DNA of 64,000 bases from Piscicola geometra (Eukaryota; Annelida; Clitellata; Hirudinida; Piscicolidae). A program made the translations under genes and the position numbers. Shown in pieces: positions 1 through 58,266 of this stretch. The stretch covers positions 2,024,272 to 2,088,271 of the forward strand of contig OX030959.1 in assembly GCA_943735955.1 (NCBI GenBank). Reading direction: 5' to 3'. Within the stretch, counting starts at the first letter, position 1; each line of letters starts with the position of its first letter. A model generated the notes under the pieces. It was not told the DNA's origin. It did no database searches and saw nothing but the letters and a program-made list of their open reading frames with translations.

Positions 1-2260
1 TGAAAGTTTCTTCTAAAAAAATGGTTTGTTAAATTGGCATAGTTTAAGGGTTTTGAATCTATAAGTATTAAAACCATTAAATATTGAATTAAGTCCTATA
101 ACAAATAGATTAACGATTACAAATCAAGTATTGTTTTCTCAAAATAGAAAAAAGTGATTTACAAATTCGGAATACATTCAGAAGGAATCTACTGGTAAGA
201 ATATAATACACCTTTCATGAAATGAAATTTCTTTTCTAGTCGTTCGTTTTCAACCCAATAGATTTATTAAGTTTTCAGATATTTTAATTATACATTATAA
301 ATTGATATTTTTGAATGATCAAACAAATCGAGTAATTTATGGCAAGTTGAATAACTCCTTTAATAAAAAATCTTTTTCCAATACTTAAATTCATACTTTC
401 TCAAACTAAATTTATTTTCAAAAATCTTAACAATTTATTTAAAACTATAAAGATTAATACAAAGATTGTACTACTCTCCAACTCATTAATACAACCATGC
501 TGCTGATATCGCCTCTGTTCATTGCTCACATTTTTGAGTGATTAAGTCATTCAATTAAACCATCATTGCATTAAACTATTAACACTGATGTTTAAAATTG
601 AAATAATAATAATAATGGTAATTGTTATAAAAACACTATTTCTTCAAATATAATAAAAAGATCAATTTGAGAATCATTTTACAAAAAGGATTGATAAGGT
701 TCATGCATGTAGCTAGTCACGCCTCACACGTCCAAAGCTGTGAACACCAAACGTTGACCGCCTTACTTTAATTTTAGCCGAAAATAATGAATGAATGGAT
801 GAATGAAAATAGGAATAAATGGATGGATTGCTGGATGAATTAATAAATGAAAAAATAATAACGGATTGGCTGAAAAATATGCGAATAAATAATACTTCGA
901 CAAAGGATTAAATTGAGAAATCATTATTTTAGTGGTATCACTTGCTAACAACGAAATACCATCAGTAGAGAACATGCGAACCGAATACTGGGCCTTAATC
1001 ATCAAGCATCTTTAAAAATGATTTAGAAAAAACTCTTACATCTTTTAAGCCTTCAATGCTGGGAATTGTTGTTTGTTTACGACGCCGTTGCTAAAAAGCA
1101 AAAAGCTTCAGGCTTTCAAATGCCTCTTTAAAACACAACGAAATTGTACAGCGATAAGATGAAAGAGTGATGATGAAAAAAATAAAAATAGAATATGAAA
1201 AATTAAATAATTTAAATAATAAAGAATACGAAGAAGACTTCTTTCGAGATAATTCGAAAATCCAACAGACAAGTTTATGGGTGACCAGAAAACATGACAA
1301 GAGTTCAAGATTTCAGCAGCTCAACGTTGGTCTGCTTTGCTGTGAGTGAAAGAAGCATGGGAAGAGCCTCCATGTTAATTAAAAGAAAGTATGAAATTTC
1401 AGATATTAAAGCCTTGAAGCTTAAATTTAAAATGAACAGCTAAGCTGCGAAAAATCAAAGATGAATCGATAAATAATTATAATTAAGACAAACTAAAACT
1501 TCAGCATTTAAACCAAAATAGAAGACTTAGCATGAGCACCAAGAATGAAAAATGACTTTTAAAAGATGTAAAAAGTTCGAAATCTCTGTATGAAACCCTG
1601 GTCTGAGTTAGAATGAACGATGATCAAGCTGGTTCAAATACACAAACTACAAGGAATCTTGTAGACTTTTTGCATATAAATAAACTTTTTTCTCTGTGTA
1701 TTCAATGGTATAAGCAAGCATTGAAATATCTTTTATTTTTAATTCCTTAAATTCGTTAATTATTACTAATACTTAAATTCGTTGGTTAATAATATTAATT
1801 CAATTATACGATATACCTAGAATTCACATATTTGTAAAAAACTAAATCTATACAAAAAGCATATCAATAATAATAATAAACGAAAAATTTTAAAAGATAA
1901 AGAAATTAGAATTATAAAGTAAAATGGAAGAAACTCAAAACGTGGATAAAGGTGATAAAGTAAAACTTTATGACAATAAGCATTCTGAATGAAGACAGAG
2001 CAAGCCAGAGGCAATACTGGGGGCAGTAACCAAAAGCTTGGGGCACTTAGTGGGCTTTAAACCATGCTTGACTGAGATGAAGTGAGGGGTTGATGGGTGG
2101 AAACAAGGGAGAAGGGTAGACTTAAAAGAAAATGAAAAAATGGACTGGAAACAGTTGAAACGTAAATTTACACCTATTACTGAGTATTTCATAGTAATAC
2201 TATAAGAGAGAAGCACATTCATTTCGATTTAAAGTCCAATCAATTTTCACGAAAAGACTT
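1..2260. other. AT-rich stretch without a recognisable gene
   Basis: I see no exon-like coding segment, RNA gene or mobile element that I can support. Open frames here are short and AT-driven. A loose tract of GAATGAATGGATGAAT-type tetranucleotides lies near 787-870. It is most likely intergenic DNA 3' of the RhoGEF gene. Confidence 0.5.
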
Positions 2261-2269
2261 TGTGATGTT

Positions 2270-2350
2270 ACTGTTTGAAGGGGCAGGGGCGGCAATCTGC
2301 TGCAAGTCCGCACCCCAGAACCCCCAGGATCACCGCCCATGTTGGAGGGA
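2270..2350 (-). other. GC-rich, exon-like island (unassigned)
   Basis: This roughly 80-bp island is clearly richer in G and C than its AT-rich surroundings. On the minus strand it reads open with a Gly/Pro-rich peptide containing MGGDPGGSG, ending at a possible donor (gtaaca). A possible acceptor (ggaaag) lies just upstream. I do not recognise the peptide. It could be a further 3' exon of the RhoGEF gene, an exon of another gene, or chance. Confidence 0.2.
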
Positions 2351-2896
2351 CTATAACTTTCCATCGATGAGAATCGAGTTGAACCAGTTTCAGAGACTTG
2401 TGCGAGTTTTATTTTTTAATTCTTGTTTTTTGGCGTCTTGAATACTTTATTTAACATTTAAATTTAAATAATTTAATTTGATCTTAAACTTGAATTCCAT
2501 GGCGTTTAGACACTCACTGTAACGACTTATTTCAAGAATTTACCCATTTAAGCTATATACCTTTTAAAAACTCGAAGGTATTTAAATGAAAATGTAAATA
2601 AATAAAATAAAAACACGTGGTGTGAATATATAAAAGGGTGGCATTAAATCTATATTAATCGTCGTTAGTACGGAATACCAAACAAGACGTAAATACCCGA
2701 CATTTTCAGCACATGATGGGTGCTTCATGATTACTTCAAATAAATACTTGACACTGAAGTTGCTCAGCCAAGACATGGGCTTGGAACAAACGGAGTGATT
2801 TCGTCTGAAGCAGAGTCGTCAATGGGTCGCTTAAGGTTTGCAAATCTTGCTTATTTATGTTACAATTTAAAATATTTTAAATATTTTTTCTTTTGA

Positions 2897-3621
2897 TTAT
2901 TCCAAAGTTTGTTTTGAAGATAAATTACCTTTCCCATCCTTGCCACTGTCATCATTGCTACCTACCACATCTCCACCTTCATTGCCTTTTCTTTTCCCTT
3001 CATCATCAGCACCTTTTCCAGCATGAACATCCTCATCATCTCTTTTAAGAGCTTGTTTGTCCAGGCTCATCTGCTGCTTGAAGAAGAGTTTTTGTCTGAC
3101 GGGGATGGGCAGGGGCGGGGAGGTGCATCTGACGTGCCTACCGCCAATCGTTTCGATTCTCCCGGTCAGCCTCTCCCCACTCATCGACCTGCCTTGAAGC
3201 ATCCTGCCACCGTCGTCATCACTGCTTCCTCCGATCAAACCACCTACTTGAAGAACACTACTACTACCATCATCAACGCCCACCACACCATCATTCTCAT
3301 TTTTTCTTGTCTTTTTGTAGTCGGTTTTTTCTTTTATATTCATTGCCACGGTTGATTTGTGAATTTGAATGTTTTTATTATTATTATTATTTTCATTTTC
3401 ATTATTATTATTATTTGTTTTATGAGTAATATTATTATCGTTGTTGTTGTTACTGCTGCTACTACTCTTATTACTACATATTATATTTATATGTTTATTG
3501 TTTACATTTTTGTTGTTGTTGACACAGCGAATGATGACGTGTGAATCTCGGGTGCTGATAGTAGTAGTGTTTAAAGGGGGTCTGACGTAGGGTGTGTATG
3601 AGGCTCTGGCTTCCGTTGGAC
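2897..3621 (-). CDS. Possible alternative 3' terminal exon of the RhoGEF gene
   Basis: After a candidate acceptor (tctcacag at about 3622-3629), one minus-strand frame stays open for about 725 bp to a stop at 2897. Skipping the normal stop at 3706 by using a weak donor (gttggt) just after the codons for VVEAPLVET leaves phase 1, which matches this exon and gives ...VETG|PTEARAS. The predicted product is low complexity (Asn runs, then acidic and basic stretches), like the preceding RhoGEF tail, with no recognised domain. It could instead be 3' UTR or an unrelated open frame. The phase match and length support it moderately. Confidence 0.4.
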
Positions 3622-3705
3622 CTGTGAGAGTGTGTTTTTTCTTCTTTAATATGGTTTAAACTTTTATTTATTAAACATAAAAATAATTATTTTTCAATTA
3701 ATAAT

Positions 3706-30116
<26,411 letters not shown>

Positions 30117-31427
30117 TTTAGCAGCTTAAAGTGGCACTACCCGTCACGAATCCATTTCAGAAAGGTTATTCAAAATCACAAGTTTTCACTCTTTGAGAAA
30201 CATTCAAAGGCGCTTTACGTGTAGTGCAGAACTTTCAAAAGTGTTTAAATAGTTTACTCCCCAGAAAATCACCATATAGGCTTTGAAACAGCACTCTTTT
30301 GAGCTTATAGACACAAACACGCAGTCTGAACTGGAAGTTTGTATGCATACACACTTGAAACTATTTGTAAATATTTATTTCTATGTGGCTATGTATGTAT
30401 GTGTGTGTGTGTGTGTGGATTGGTAATGGATGAGTGCATATGTTTATATGCTTGTAACGGAGATGCCTGCACACGATCATCTCCTGGAGCAGGCAAAAGA
30501 CGAGAAAAAAAGTTAAAAACAATATTAATAATAATAATAATGATAATAATAATAATACAAATTATCATTGCTTATGGAAAAATGCTCTCACGGGGAATTA
30601 AAACTTTGATTTTTAAATTCAGTTTTTCATAATCAACAAGAGATTATTGTAGAACTTAGCTTATGGTTATAAGTTGTTAGGCTTGCGAAAGTTGCAAAAA
30701 GTTTGTTGATGAATATGCATAAGCTGCAAAACGATTTGGAAACGTTGCAACTGCAATTATGTTAAGCATTAATGAGATTTTGACACTCCAGTATATATTG
30801 AGATTGATCTGAATAAATATTCATTTCTAAGTATTTTTGCATCGTAAATTATAAAAAATGCACATACTTGTTATTTATCATTTCCATTTATATCCAGAAA
30901 TAGCAAACAAAACATTTAATTATTTAATTAGAGCAATTTTAAATTACAAAACTTTATTCATTACTTTCCGAACGTCATCTGGTTAACAGCAGGCATTTAA
31001 ACCTTTCATCAAGGCTCTTAATTATGTCAATTTGTACCTGACTTTTTATAAATAACTTCAATATTTTTTTATTATTTAAAAATATATTTATGTATTTATT
31101 AAAAATTAAAAATTTATTACAAATATTTGTGTCTAAAATAACTTATTTGAAACAATTTATTATAAAACGTATGGTTAGTTATACGAAAGATACATAAAGC
31201 GGAATTTGAGATAAGGGTTGCTTTTATTTTATTTTGATATTCTCTAAAATAGTCTTTATTGGCAGTTTATCAAAAAACAAACCGTAGTTCGAATGAAAAT
31301 CACTTGTCGATTGTTTTTTAGTACGCGTCACTGGTCAAATCTGTGAAAAAGCATCTTTGATGTAAACCATTTTCCAAGCTGAAGACACTTTTCCACTTGA
31401 AGAAAAACTCCCTTCTCTAATGCAAAC
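30117..31427. promoter_or_regulatory. Head-to-head intergenic region between RhoGEF and PP6R
   Basis: This 1.3-kb stretch separates the RhoGEF start codon (minus) from the PP6R start codon (plus), so it should contain both 5' UTRs and promoters. I see no coding exon. A short (TG)n run at about 30400 and AAT triplets near 30527-30556 are present. No promoter motif can be assigned by eye. Confidence 0.5.
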
Positions 31428-42586
<11,159 letters not shown>

Positions 42587-44247
42587 CTTTTAATCAACTC
42601 TTATTGTAATTTTAAAAAATTAAAAGTGAACAAAATAATAGTTAAATCTTTTGAATAGTTAAACTCATGAATATACAAACACGTAGATGTTCTTGTTGTT
42701 TGAATAATCTCCAAAACGCATTTCAACGCAGCAAAGAGAACAGCAAAGCCAAAGGAATCGGAGACCAAACTGTTTCCAAGTCGATCGATAGGTGGCCATG
42801 TTTTTTATATTTTTTTTCTATGCTTAGTGTATAATACTCATAGTTGGGTGTATTCTGTGTGGCTTTGGTAATAGTGACAGTAGTGGATGGGCTGTAGTGC
42901 TAGTGGTAGTTTCTTGTTGCATAATAATTTTTCTATTTATCCACATGACTACAATTCATCTCACCTTCTCTACCACTTCCCCCACCTTCCACCACTTTTA
43001 TTTTCCTTCCTCCTTCACCACCCTCCAGCTCCCCTACCACGCCTCCTCTGGCAACTCAGTAACCAGCATCAACTGCTCTATAGTGTATGGAGGCTTGACA
43101 TTGTTGGCTGGGCTTTGACCAACTTTTCAATCAATCCTTCTTTTAAACATAATTTTTATTTTTCAATCTTTTATTTTTATTATAAGAGGGTTAATCATCA
43201 TCATATTAATTAATTGATTGTCTCGCGTTACTTTTGTGATAAATTCCTTTAAAACGGATTATAATAAATGTAACTAAGTGTTCATTCATTTTGAATATAA
43301 AAGTATGCTAATTATCCAATTAGAATTGGCAATTTTTCTAAGAATATGTTCACTTTACTTCCTTGTAATGATGATGATGTGTGTTGCAATAGACCCGACT
43401 GCCCTTATGCTGTTCATCATAATCATCACCAACAACATTATCATCATCACCTACATCATCACTAGTTGCAGTCTGTATCTTCATAAAATATTTAAAATCT
43501 AATAAGTTGTAGGTGCAGATATGTTTGTATGATTGCTAATCAATGCTGATTCTTATAACTAATTATTCCCCTAATTGGATCAATAAAAACTAATTAACAA
43601 TTTCATTACAAATCCCTAATGATTAGCAAAAATAAGGGACTAATCATTTACCGATAATAAAGTCTTGAAGAGGCACTGCTGTCTTAGGCTGTGATTACCA
43701 ATTGATTAAGCTTTATTTCTTATTGCTTAATAATTTGATATGAATATTTTTCGTTCATGATTTATTTATCTTTAAATCATTTGATAAATATGTTGCTTGA
43801 CATATTCAATTAATTAATATTCCACTTTCAAATCTCCGAGGACACAACTTCAATCTCTACATAAACTGCCATCAACGTCTTAACTAGCATGTGTTGTCCA
43901 ATCCAGTGCTACTTAAACCTCTTGAAGCCAGCTATTTTACATTTACAATTAGTCATTTAACAATTCCTATCATAATTAATTGTAAAAAAGAACCACGCAA
44001 TTATGTCAATCAATCAATCAATTATAAAGATTGATACGGCTCAAAATACGATTTAATTGGTTTAAAATGATTCCTTAGAGTTTAGAGTAATTTAGTTTTT
44101 TCCTTCAACTGATGCCATAACTCAATAAAAATATAAGTTGCAAATGTCTTGCACCTTGCATCCCTTTCAACAACACAAGATCAATTAAAAACATAACATA
44201 TAGCGAGTTGAACATTTAAAACAAATAAAATAACATCAGTAAGATAA
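42587..44247. other. Intergenic region between PP6R and NKRF 3' ends
   Basis: Tail-to-tail region expected to hold both 3' UTRs. I see no coding exon. The sequence is AT-rich with many AATTA-type words. Confidence 0.5.
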
Positions 44248-46064
44248 TCAAGGCGGCAAGGGGGAAGGGGAGGTGAGGAGGTACTTTGAGCTTCCATTCT
44301 CCCTGACATGCTGCAGCAGCTGTTGAGCACTCCTGCGTCTGCTCACCACGAGGACCTCATCGCCACCGCGTCCGTGCCACTTCGACTTCAGATGCACCTT
44401 GTTGCAGAGACTGTGCACCAGGGCTCGCTCCTCCTTCGTGAAGTCTCCTCGTGCCACCAAGTCCCTCTGGTTGTCTGTGTGCCTGTATCGCTGCAGCAGT
44501 CGAGTGACGTTCTGTCGCAAGTGCTGCTGGTCCTTGCTCGCTCCAAAACCCTGTCGGTGCAAGGTCTCGGTGAGTTGGACGGGTTGGACAATGCCCTCAT
44601 TCCCCTGCCTGCCCACCCCTCCCCCCGACCACCCCATCCTCCTCAGCATCTTGCTACCTGCGGTGTGGTGATGAGCAAGAGGTTCATTCCATGATAAGTA
44701 TTGGCAGTTAGAAGCAAACACTTGATTGAATGAAGTAAGAGCCTGCATCACAACAGCCTCCGAGCAACTAAATCTCAACCACCACCACAACACCACCAGC
44801 ACACATCTACTCAACAACACACCAATGTTCGAGTCAGGGATGGCATCATCATCATGACCACCACCATGACCACCAGCAGACGCGTCCCTCAACAGGTCTT
44901 CCCTCGCCACATCAAACTCTGCATCCGCCTCATACAACTCCTTCACTTGCAGCCTATAGCAGACGCCACCCAGTCTTCCGAGCAGTCTCTCTGCAACTTC
45001 CAGCACTGGTTCAAAAGAGTTCTCAGCCTCCGCAACCAACACCTCATCCATCAGAATGCGGAATTTATCTTTTTTCTTGAATACCTTGAGGGCCACTTTG
45101 TTGAAAGAGCAGCTCTGGTACAGAATGTTCTTGGCGTCTTTGTCATCACTTGACGCATAAATTACAAAGTCCTTGAAGAGCTCACTAAACTTTCCATCAT
45201 CCACTACCACCATGTCTGCCTCACTACCACCACTAAGATCATCATCAACACCACCACCATCATCATCAACACTCCCCACACCACCCACCAGCATCAGTTC
45301 CACAGGACCATCCTGTTCGGAACCCTCCTCTTCCTCCTTCTTCTTCACTTGCACCTTCAGTCGATCTCCTCTCAGCACCTCAACTGCCTTCTCGAACACA
45401 TTCAGCTTGGCCTTCTTCTTGTTCGTCGCGACTCCCTTCGCCACAAAGACTGTGTCGATGCTCAGTGAGCAGCTGAATGTGCCGTTGGGAAGGGATTCGT
45501 AGTTGGTAACCGCACTCATCTTCGCCTTGTCTAACTGCACTTGAAACAACTGGAGAAGTTGTGATTTGTCTTCAATGTAGCTTGGGAGATTCTTTTTTAG
45601 TTTTTTGAATTTTTCCTCTATTTCTGCATATTCTTCTTGAGATGTTGATGCTTTTGAAGATTCCTCTAACCGGATTTTTTTTTCTGCTGATACTCCTTCA
45701 TTTTCAATCTTTCTTGTCTTTGATTTTAATAATTTTTTACCGCTATTATCTTTATTTGGTTGGTAATCATCAATCAATCTTTTATCTATGTTCATCTCTA
45801 ACTCGTTCAATCGCGACATCACTTCGTCTGGATAGCTGGAAAAACAATTTTGAATTTAAAATTCATTCAGTTTACAACATTTTAATATTTTCACCTGCAG
45901 CCGTAGCAATGGACATTGACGTAACAGCACGCCATGGTGCCGAGGAGAACACGGTTTGTGAAGTATTCGTGGTTAGATATCAAAAACGCTCGTTTTACTT
46001 TCCAATCTGACACAGTTTCATACTTTCCTCTGAAGGAATCCACATCAAACTCTTCCATTGCCAT
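44248..46064 (-). CDS. NKRF: NF-kappa-B-repressing factor (NKRF) ortholog
   Basis: This is a nuclear/nucleolar RNA-binding protein expected to bind XRN2 and repress transcription or assist rRNA processing. Exons 45895-46064, 44823-45835 and 44248-44657 give 530 residues. Residues about 10-70 form an XTBD (XRN2-binding) domain (WKVKRAFLISNHEYFTNRVL, then YGCSYPDEV). Two dsRBD-like regions follow (SCSLSIDTVFVAKGVATNKK; CSFNKVALKVF). A G-patch (MLRRMGWSGGGVGRQG) and a C-terminal R3H domain (DFTKEERALVHSLCNKVHL, then HGRGGDEVLVVSR) complete the family order. The second intron (44658-44822) is 165 bp and open, so it can be misread as coding; removing it joins DSNI-G-SKMLRRMGW, which aligns with NKRF. 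The ATG at 46064 is the first of two nearby. A His/Asp-rich insert precedes the G-patch. Confidence 0.93.
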
Positions 46065-47199
46065 TTTCACTTATCAAACCTGGAAAATTTCCAGTGGAAA
46101 TGCAGAAAAGAATCACCGTGGGGTATTTTCCGCTATTATATCTTTGAAATAAAGTCAACAATATTTTTTTAGGTCTAAAGTTACTTATTAAAACTTAAAT
46201 TATTCTTGAATTTATCATTTAATATTTTTGTCACATTCATTAATGTACTATGCATAGATAATACACAACATATAATTTTTAACTCAGAATATTTAAGATT
46301 TTGAATTTTTATTAATACTAAAATAAAAAATAACAGAGAATTTGATTTTTAGCAATAAATATACTTAATCTTTCTTAACTACCCTGTTAACTCTAAAGTA
46401 AATTTAACTTAAGTTTTAAATCAATATTTGTATATAACTCATTATCAAATATAAGGGAGCTTCATGACATTTTGAACACAAAAAACATTATGAAAATGTA
46501 TTAAAAACTGTATGATACGGAAACAACCCTGGAAGAGAAGAGGTAAAGGAATGATTTAGTAAATCAATTGCAATTGCAAAATAAAAAACTATTATTCTGC
46601 GCGTATACCCTGTCAAACCCAATAGATATTCCTGACATGTGTTACATCATATATTCATAGCAATAAAATATGCATTTTTTTTATTCTTTCAAACCTAAAA
46701 ACTAGTATAAAAGATATTATCAAACAAATGGAAAACTTTTACAATTAAAAAAAACTCAAAATATAGAACATTTCTTTCAACTCTCCCTCAATTATAAGCA
46801 ATGCTAACGTCGACATGAAAATATGCAACCTGTTTGCAAATCTGACCCTGTCTTGTCGGAGAATGAAAAAGCCAAAATGGGAAAAAATGCAGCTAGGAAG
46901 GACGAGATTAGGTTTGAGAAAGCGCAAATGAAAATTCTTTCCATTTTACTAACTTGCATGCGTCTGAAAGGTTCGGAAACTATGAATACGTAGCACAAAT
47001 GAATCAATTAAAAGATAAAATATTTGTTTTTTTATATAAATAAATTCAAATAAGCTATAATGAATCGAAAGGCTGTGTAAGCTACTTAGTAGCTAAGATA
47101 CTTCATGTAACTCTTCTATGAAGAAGGGGCATAATGTCGCACTGTTAATAAGAATTCATCTATTTAAATGATTTGTTACAGTTTTCTGTTGATTAGCTC
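46065..47199. other. AT-rich intergenic region between NKRF and Mohawk
   Basis: No coding exon or RNA gene is visible. It should hold the NKRF promoter and the Mohawk 3' UTR, both minus strand. Confidence 0.5.
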
Positions 47200-54382
<7,183 letters not shown>

Positions 54383-57300
54383 CTGCATGGGGGCAGAGAG
54401 GCGGTAGATAGTCGAGATGGTTGGAGAAAGATTGGTTCAAGTAGGATTCTCGGTATATTTGAGTCGAATGAAGGTTTTAAAGATTTGAAATGAATTATAA
54501 TAAATTGATGGTGAAAGGACGAAAAAGGTATTTAGAAACAAAGAAATTTATGGATTGTGAAAAAGCAGTAAAATTAGAAAAAAAGAAAAATTAGTGATGT
54601 GGTGGTAGTAGCAAAAGCAATATCAAGAAGTGGTAGATGAGATGGGAGTAGTAGAACACTCAAAGGTTAATATTTGCTGTTGAGAGGCGGTGTGAGGTGG
54701 AAGGGTGGAGGGTCGAGAGAAGGAGTGAAATGGTGGCAAATTTAGAAAATGAGAGAAAAACGAAACTATTAAACACTGCTGAAAGTTGAAGTCTTTAGAA
54801 TCGTTGCTATGGTGCAATGGAAAATATTTCAGCAGGTTTAGAAAGTTAAACAGAATAGAATAAAAAAACACAAAACTATTCGCATGAACTGTTCTATTTC
54901 ATTTCCATTACCTTCCATACATATTTAATTCATGCAGAAGTAAAAGCTTGTATTATGATTTCTTTCAAAATTATTTTTAAACAATTCCTTCAATAGTTAA
55001 ATGTAACACAAAACGTGAGTATTCATGAATAAAACTATGAAAAAAATAATTTTAATTTAGTTTTTCAGTTTAAAGTAAAAATAGAGCATTATTATATCTA
55101 ATTAAAATTAAATCAATCTTAGGCCTCATCTCTCGCATGGTCACTTTAATTATATACATATAAATTGCAATTATTTCATCAAATAAATGCAAATGATTGA
55201 AAATAAATAGGCATGCTTTCATGCCTGCAGAAGTCACTGCATATCGATCTGTCGGAGGCTGATTGACGATCAATCTTGGAGGCGCAATCTCCTGCATCTA
55301 CTCCACATACTGGACCCACCACATTAAGCTTTCTTTTATTCTCCGAGTAATTCATTTATAATATGTTTATTCAATATTAATTTTTCTGTCTCTTCTGAGC
55401 GAATTGAAGATGTGTTGTTTGTGTGCACACTGACGCATGAAATCGCCAATCAGATGAGGAGACATTCTAATGCCATGTAATAGGAAAACATTCAATGCGA
55501 TTCGGAGCCTCATTATAGTTTATTAATATTTGAGTCATTGAGAACAAAAAAACAATAATATTTTTGTCTTATTGCGGTACCAACCCAAAAAATTTAAGAC
55601 CCAAGCAAAACATTTAATGAAATACTATTACGAGTAAATTAAATTAGATTTATTGAAAGATTGGCGAACTTTTGATCGTGCCACATAAATCATGCCTTCA
55701 TGACTCGCCTGATCGATTTCCTCCTCAAATTCATTGAATCCGATGGATCGAAAGAATCAAAAAGTATTCCTCCTCTTCCTCCCTCCTCGCTCCATCACTC
55801 CGCAATCCTCCTCTGAGCAAATTTCACGTCTGAATCTCCCACAAAGACTTTCCCAAGTTTTCAGGTTATTAATTTTTGTTCAAAACAACCACAAAATTAG
55901 TGAGAGACCAACGTCGATTTTGTGCCGATTAAAAAGCCTTTCTCAGTAAATCACTCACACCTATGCGCCTTCCAATGAAGCGATGATTAATTGTTTATTC
56001 AAAATCATTTCGTACTTTACTATACTTTCAAAAAAGTAAACTCTCCTTTTAACATACGAGTCGTTAAATTTTTGAAACCGATATAATTAGTAAAAGATTT
56101 AACTTATCAAGTTTTGCAGCTCTATTTTTCTTTTTTTTTAGCACTCAATTTCCTCCAACAACAACAACAAAAACTCTCAACAATTCTTCCACCATCAACT
56201 CCATGAGTGGACGTGCGATATGATGACGGTGTTTCTGTTTATATTCCTGTCTCGTATGTCCTGTATTTTAGATACTATACGAGGCTTTTATAAGCTATTC
56301 TCAGGAATTTCACAATATATATCAAGATTAACCCTAGAGCATTTGTATGACGAAGGGTGGGCGGGCCTTCTAGAGCGTAAAAAACTTCAAAAAGAGGATT
56401 TTAAAAGAATTTTTGGCTTTATAGTTTAAGAAATATTTTTCGATTTTATTTCGGCTTTTATATTGAGCACTTTTTGTCAACATGAAAAATTAAAATAAAA
56501 TTTCTTATTCAGAAGCTATTTTTTCCCAAAAGATGAAAAAGAATGCTTCAGAAATGGAATTACGTAATGAAAACATTAATCAAAAAATATGTTTTGAAAA
56601 GAAAGTTTTCAAAAGTTATTTCCGGTCTAATTTCCACTTTTTAAGATTGATTAAAAAAAACTTTAAAAAAGGATTTTGGTCTTTTATGATTTTTAATTCA
56701 TGCAAACAAAAAAAGAAACAGCTTCAACGGTATTCTGTTTGCTTAGCACTATGAATCTATTTTTCAATCTCTTCATCCACTCCACCCATTCCGTCTTTCC
56801 ATCCACTTCACCCATTCACTCTATCCAACCGTCCATCCATCCATCATTCATCAATCCATCTTCTTTGGTGGACGAGTAGCCGAGTTTGTAACGACTCTCG
56901 GCTTGACCACTGCTTAATGGTCCTAGCTTCGAGTGCAACCGATGTAGCCTAGTAGCCCATAGGCGCGATGTGGCAGTGAAGATCATATGGAGGTTCATTA
57001 TTAAATTATCTCACTCTCTTTATTAACTTTTAGGATATCTTGAGCTTGTTCATCTACGAGCTCTTTACATATACACTCATCCATACATCCATCCATTCAT
57101 TCATCCATCCACCTATCCAACCATTCATCTTCTCATCGATTTATTCACTAGCTTATCTATTTTACCCATGATAACAGCATCACAACTTTTTTATAATCAC
57201 CAGGAGATCAGTCGGTCTTTAGGAGGAGGTATGCATGCTTTCAAGGGAGATTGCTGCTTATTGGACTTCCAAACACCACCACCAACACCCCATTGTCATT

Positions 57301-58266
57301 CCACTCATATCTTTGATCTTTGGATGAAGGGTGGAATGATGGGTGGGTGGGGAGTTGAGTGAAGAGGTAGAAGGATGGGTTGACGCTAGATAAATGAGTA
57401 ACTGAATTGATGAGTGGATGAATGACTGAATTGATGAGTGGATGAATGACAGAATTAATAAATGAATTTATGAGTTGATGCGTGAATGGATGGACGGGTG
57501 GATGGATAAATGGCTTTTTGACGACAAAATAACGAATTGAGGGAATGATGATGGATAAGTGAATGATGAGTCAGTAATGGTTGAACGGAGTGGTCAGATG
57601 CTGATGAGGAAGATGGATGCAGCGATTGAATATGCATGTAGTGACGCTTCCGTATCTGAGCAGATAACATTACGGCATTTCCTTCAAAAGAGTGAACGCA
57701 ATTAAAATAATGGATGTTGGTGGAGAGATGGGAAATGATGAGATAGGCAGGTGTTCAGTCATCGCTTGTTGGATCCTTTAATCCTTTCCGGTTTAACACA
57801 CTCTCACACGACACTCACAACTGCCTGATGTTTTGAAGCAATAGCATTTCATCGGAGATAGTGTAGATTCTAAAGCACTGTAAGTGCTGTTCAATGGTGG
57901 AATGAGTTCAAGTTAGTCATTTAATTTGAGGCGGGATATCCATCGAGAATAAGGCAGGTACGAAATGTTTAAATTATATGCAGAAGCGGGTCCTGAAAGG
58001 GTACAAGGGAAAGGGCGCTTTTTGAAGAGAATGAATATAGAATGGCAAAAAGTCTGCACGCAGATGTCTTCCATTTCCGGCTGCTAAATCAGCATCGAAT
58101 ACTTTTCCCCAAAGTCTCTGAGGCCCAAGAGGCATTGAGATTGCCACTAAATGTAACACATTTCAATTTTATTTGTACAAAACAAATGAAAATTAGTCTA
58201 GAATATTTAGAAACTTGTAAGATTTTCTGAATATTTTGATTATTCAGGGAGAACTCATGCGCTCAG
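54383..58266. other. Region between Mohawk and GPS2; probable Mohawk 5' part
   Basis: Nearly 3.9 kb without a coding exon I can support. It should contain the missing Mohawk 5' exon(s) and promoter, plus the GPS2 3' UTR. It holds one tRNA-like SINE copy (56866-56968), short ATCC/ATGG tracts near 56775-56860, 57070-57135 and 57400-57600, and otherwise AT-rich sequence. A GC-richer stretch at about 55210-55300 reads open on the minus strand but has no clear donor. Confidence 0.45.
56866..56968 (+). repeat. tRNA-like SINE, copy 2
   Basis: A 103-bp segment nearly identical to 41076-41178 over its full length (about six differences by eye), with the same A-box-like and B-box-like words and the shared tail GCCTAGTAGCCCATAGGCGC. 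It lies in the Mohawk-GPS2 interval, downstream of an ATCC-rich tract. Confidence 0.75.

Noticed and set aside
55070..55300. Minus-strand frame near 55210-55300 as the missing Mohawk 5' exon
   Set aside because: It has no clear donor with the phase needed by the 54226-54382 exon and shows no Mohawk similarity.
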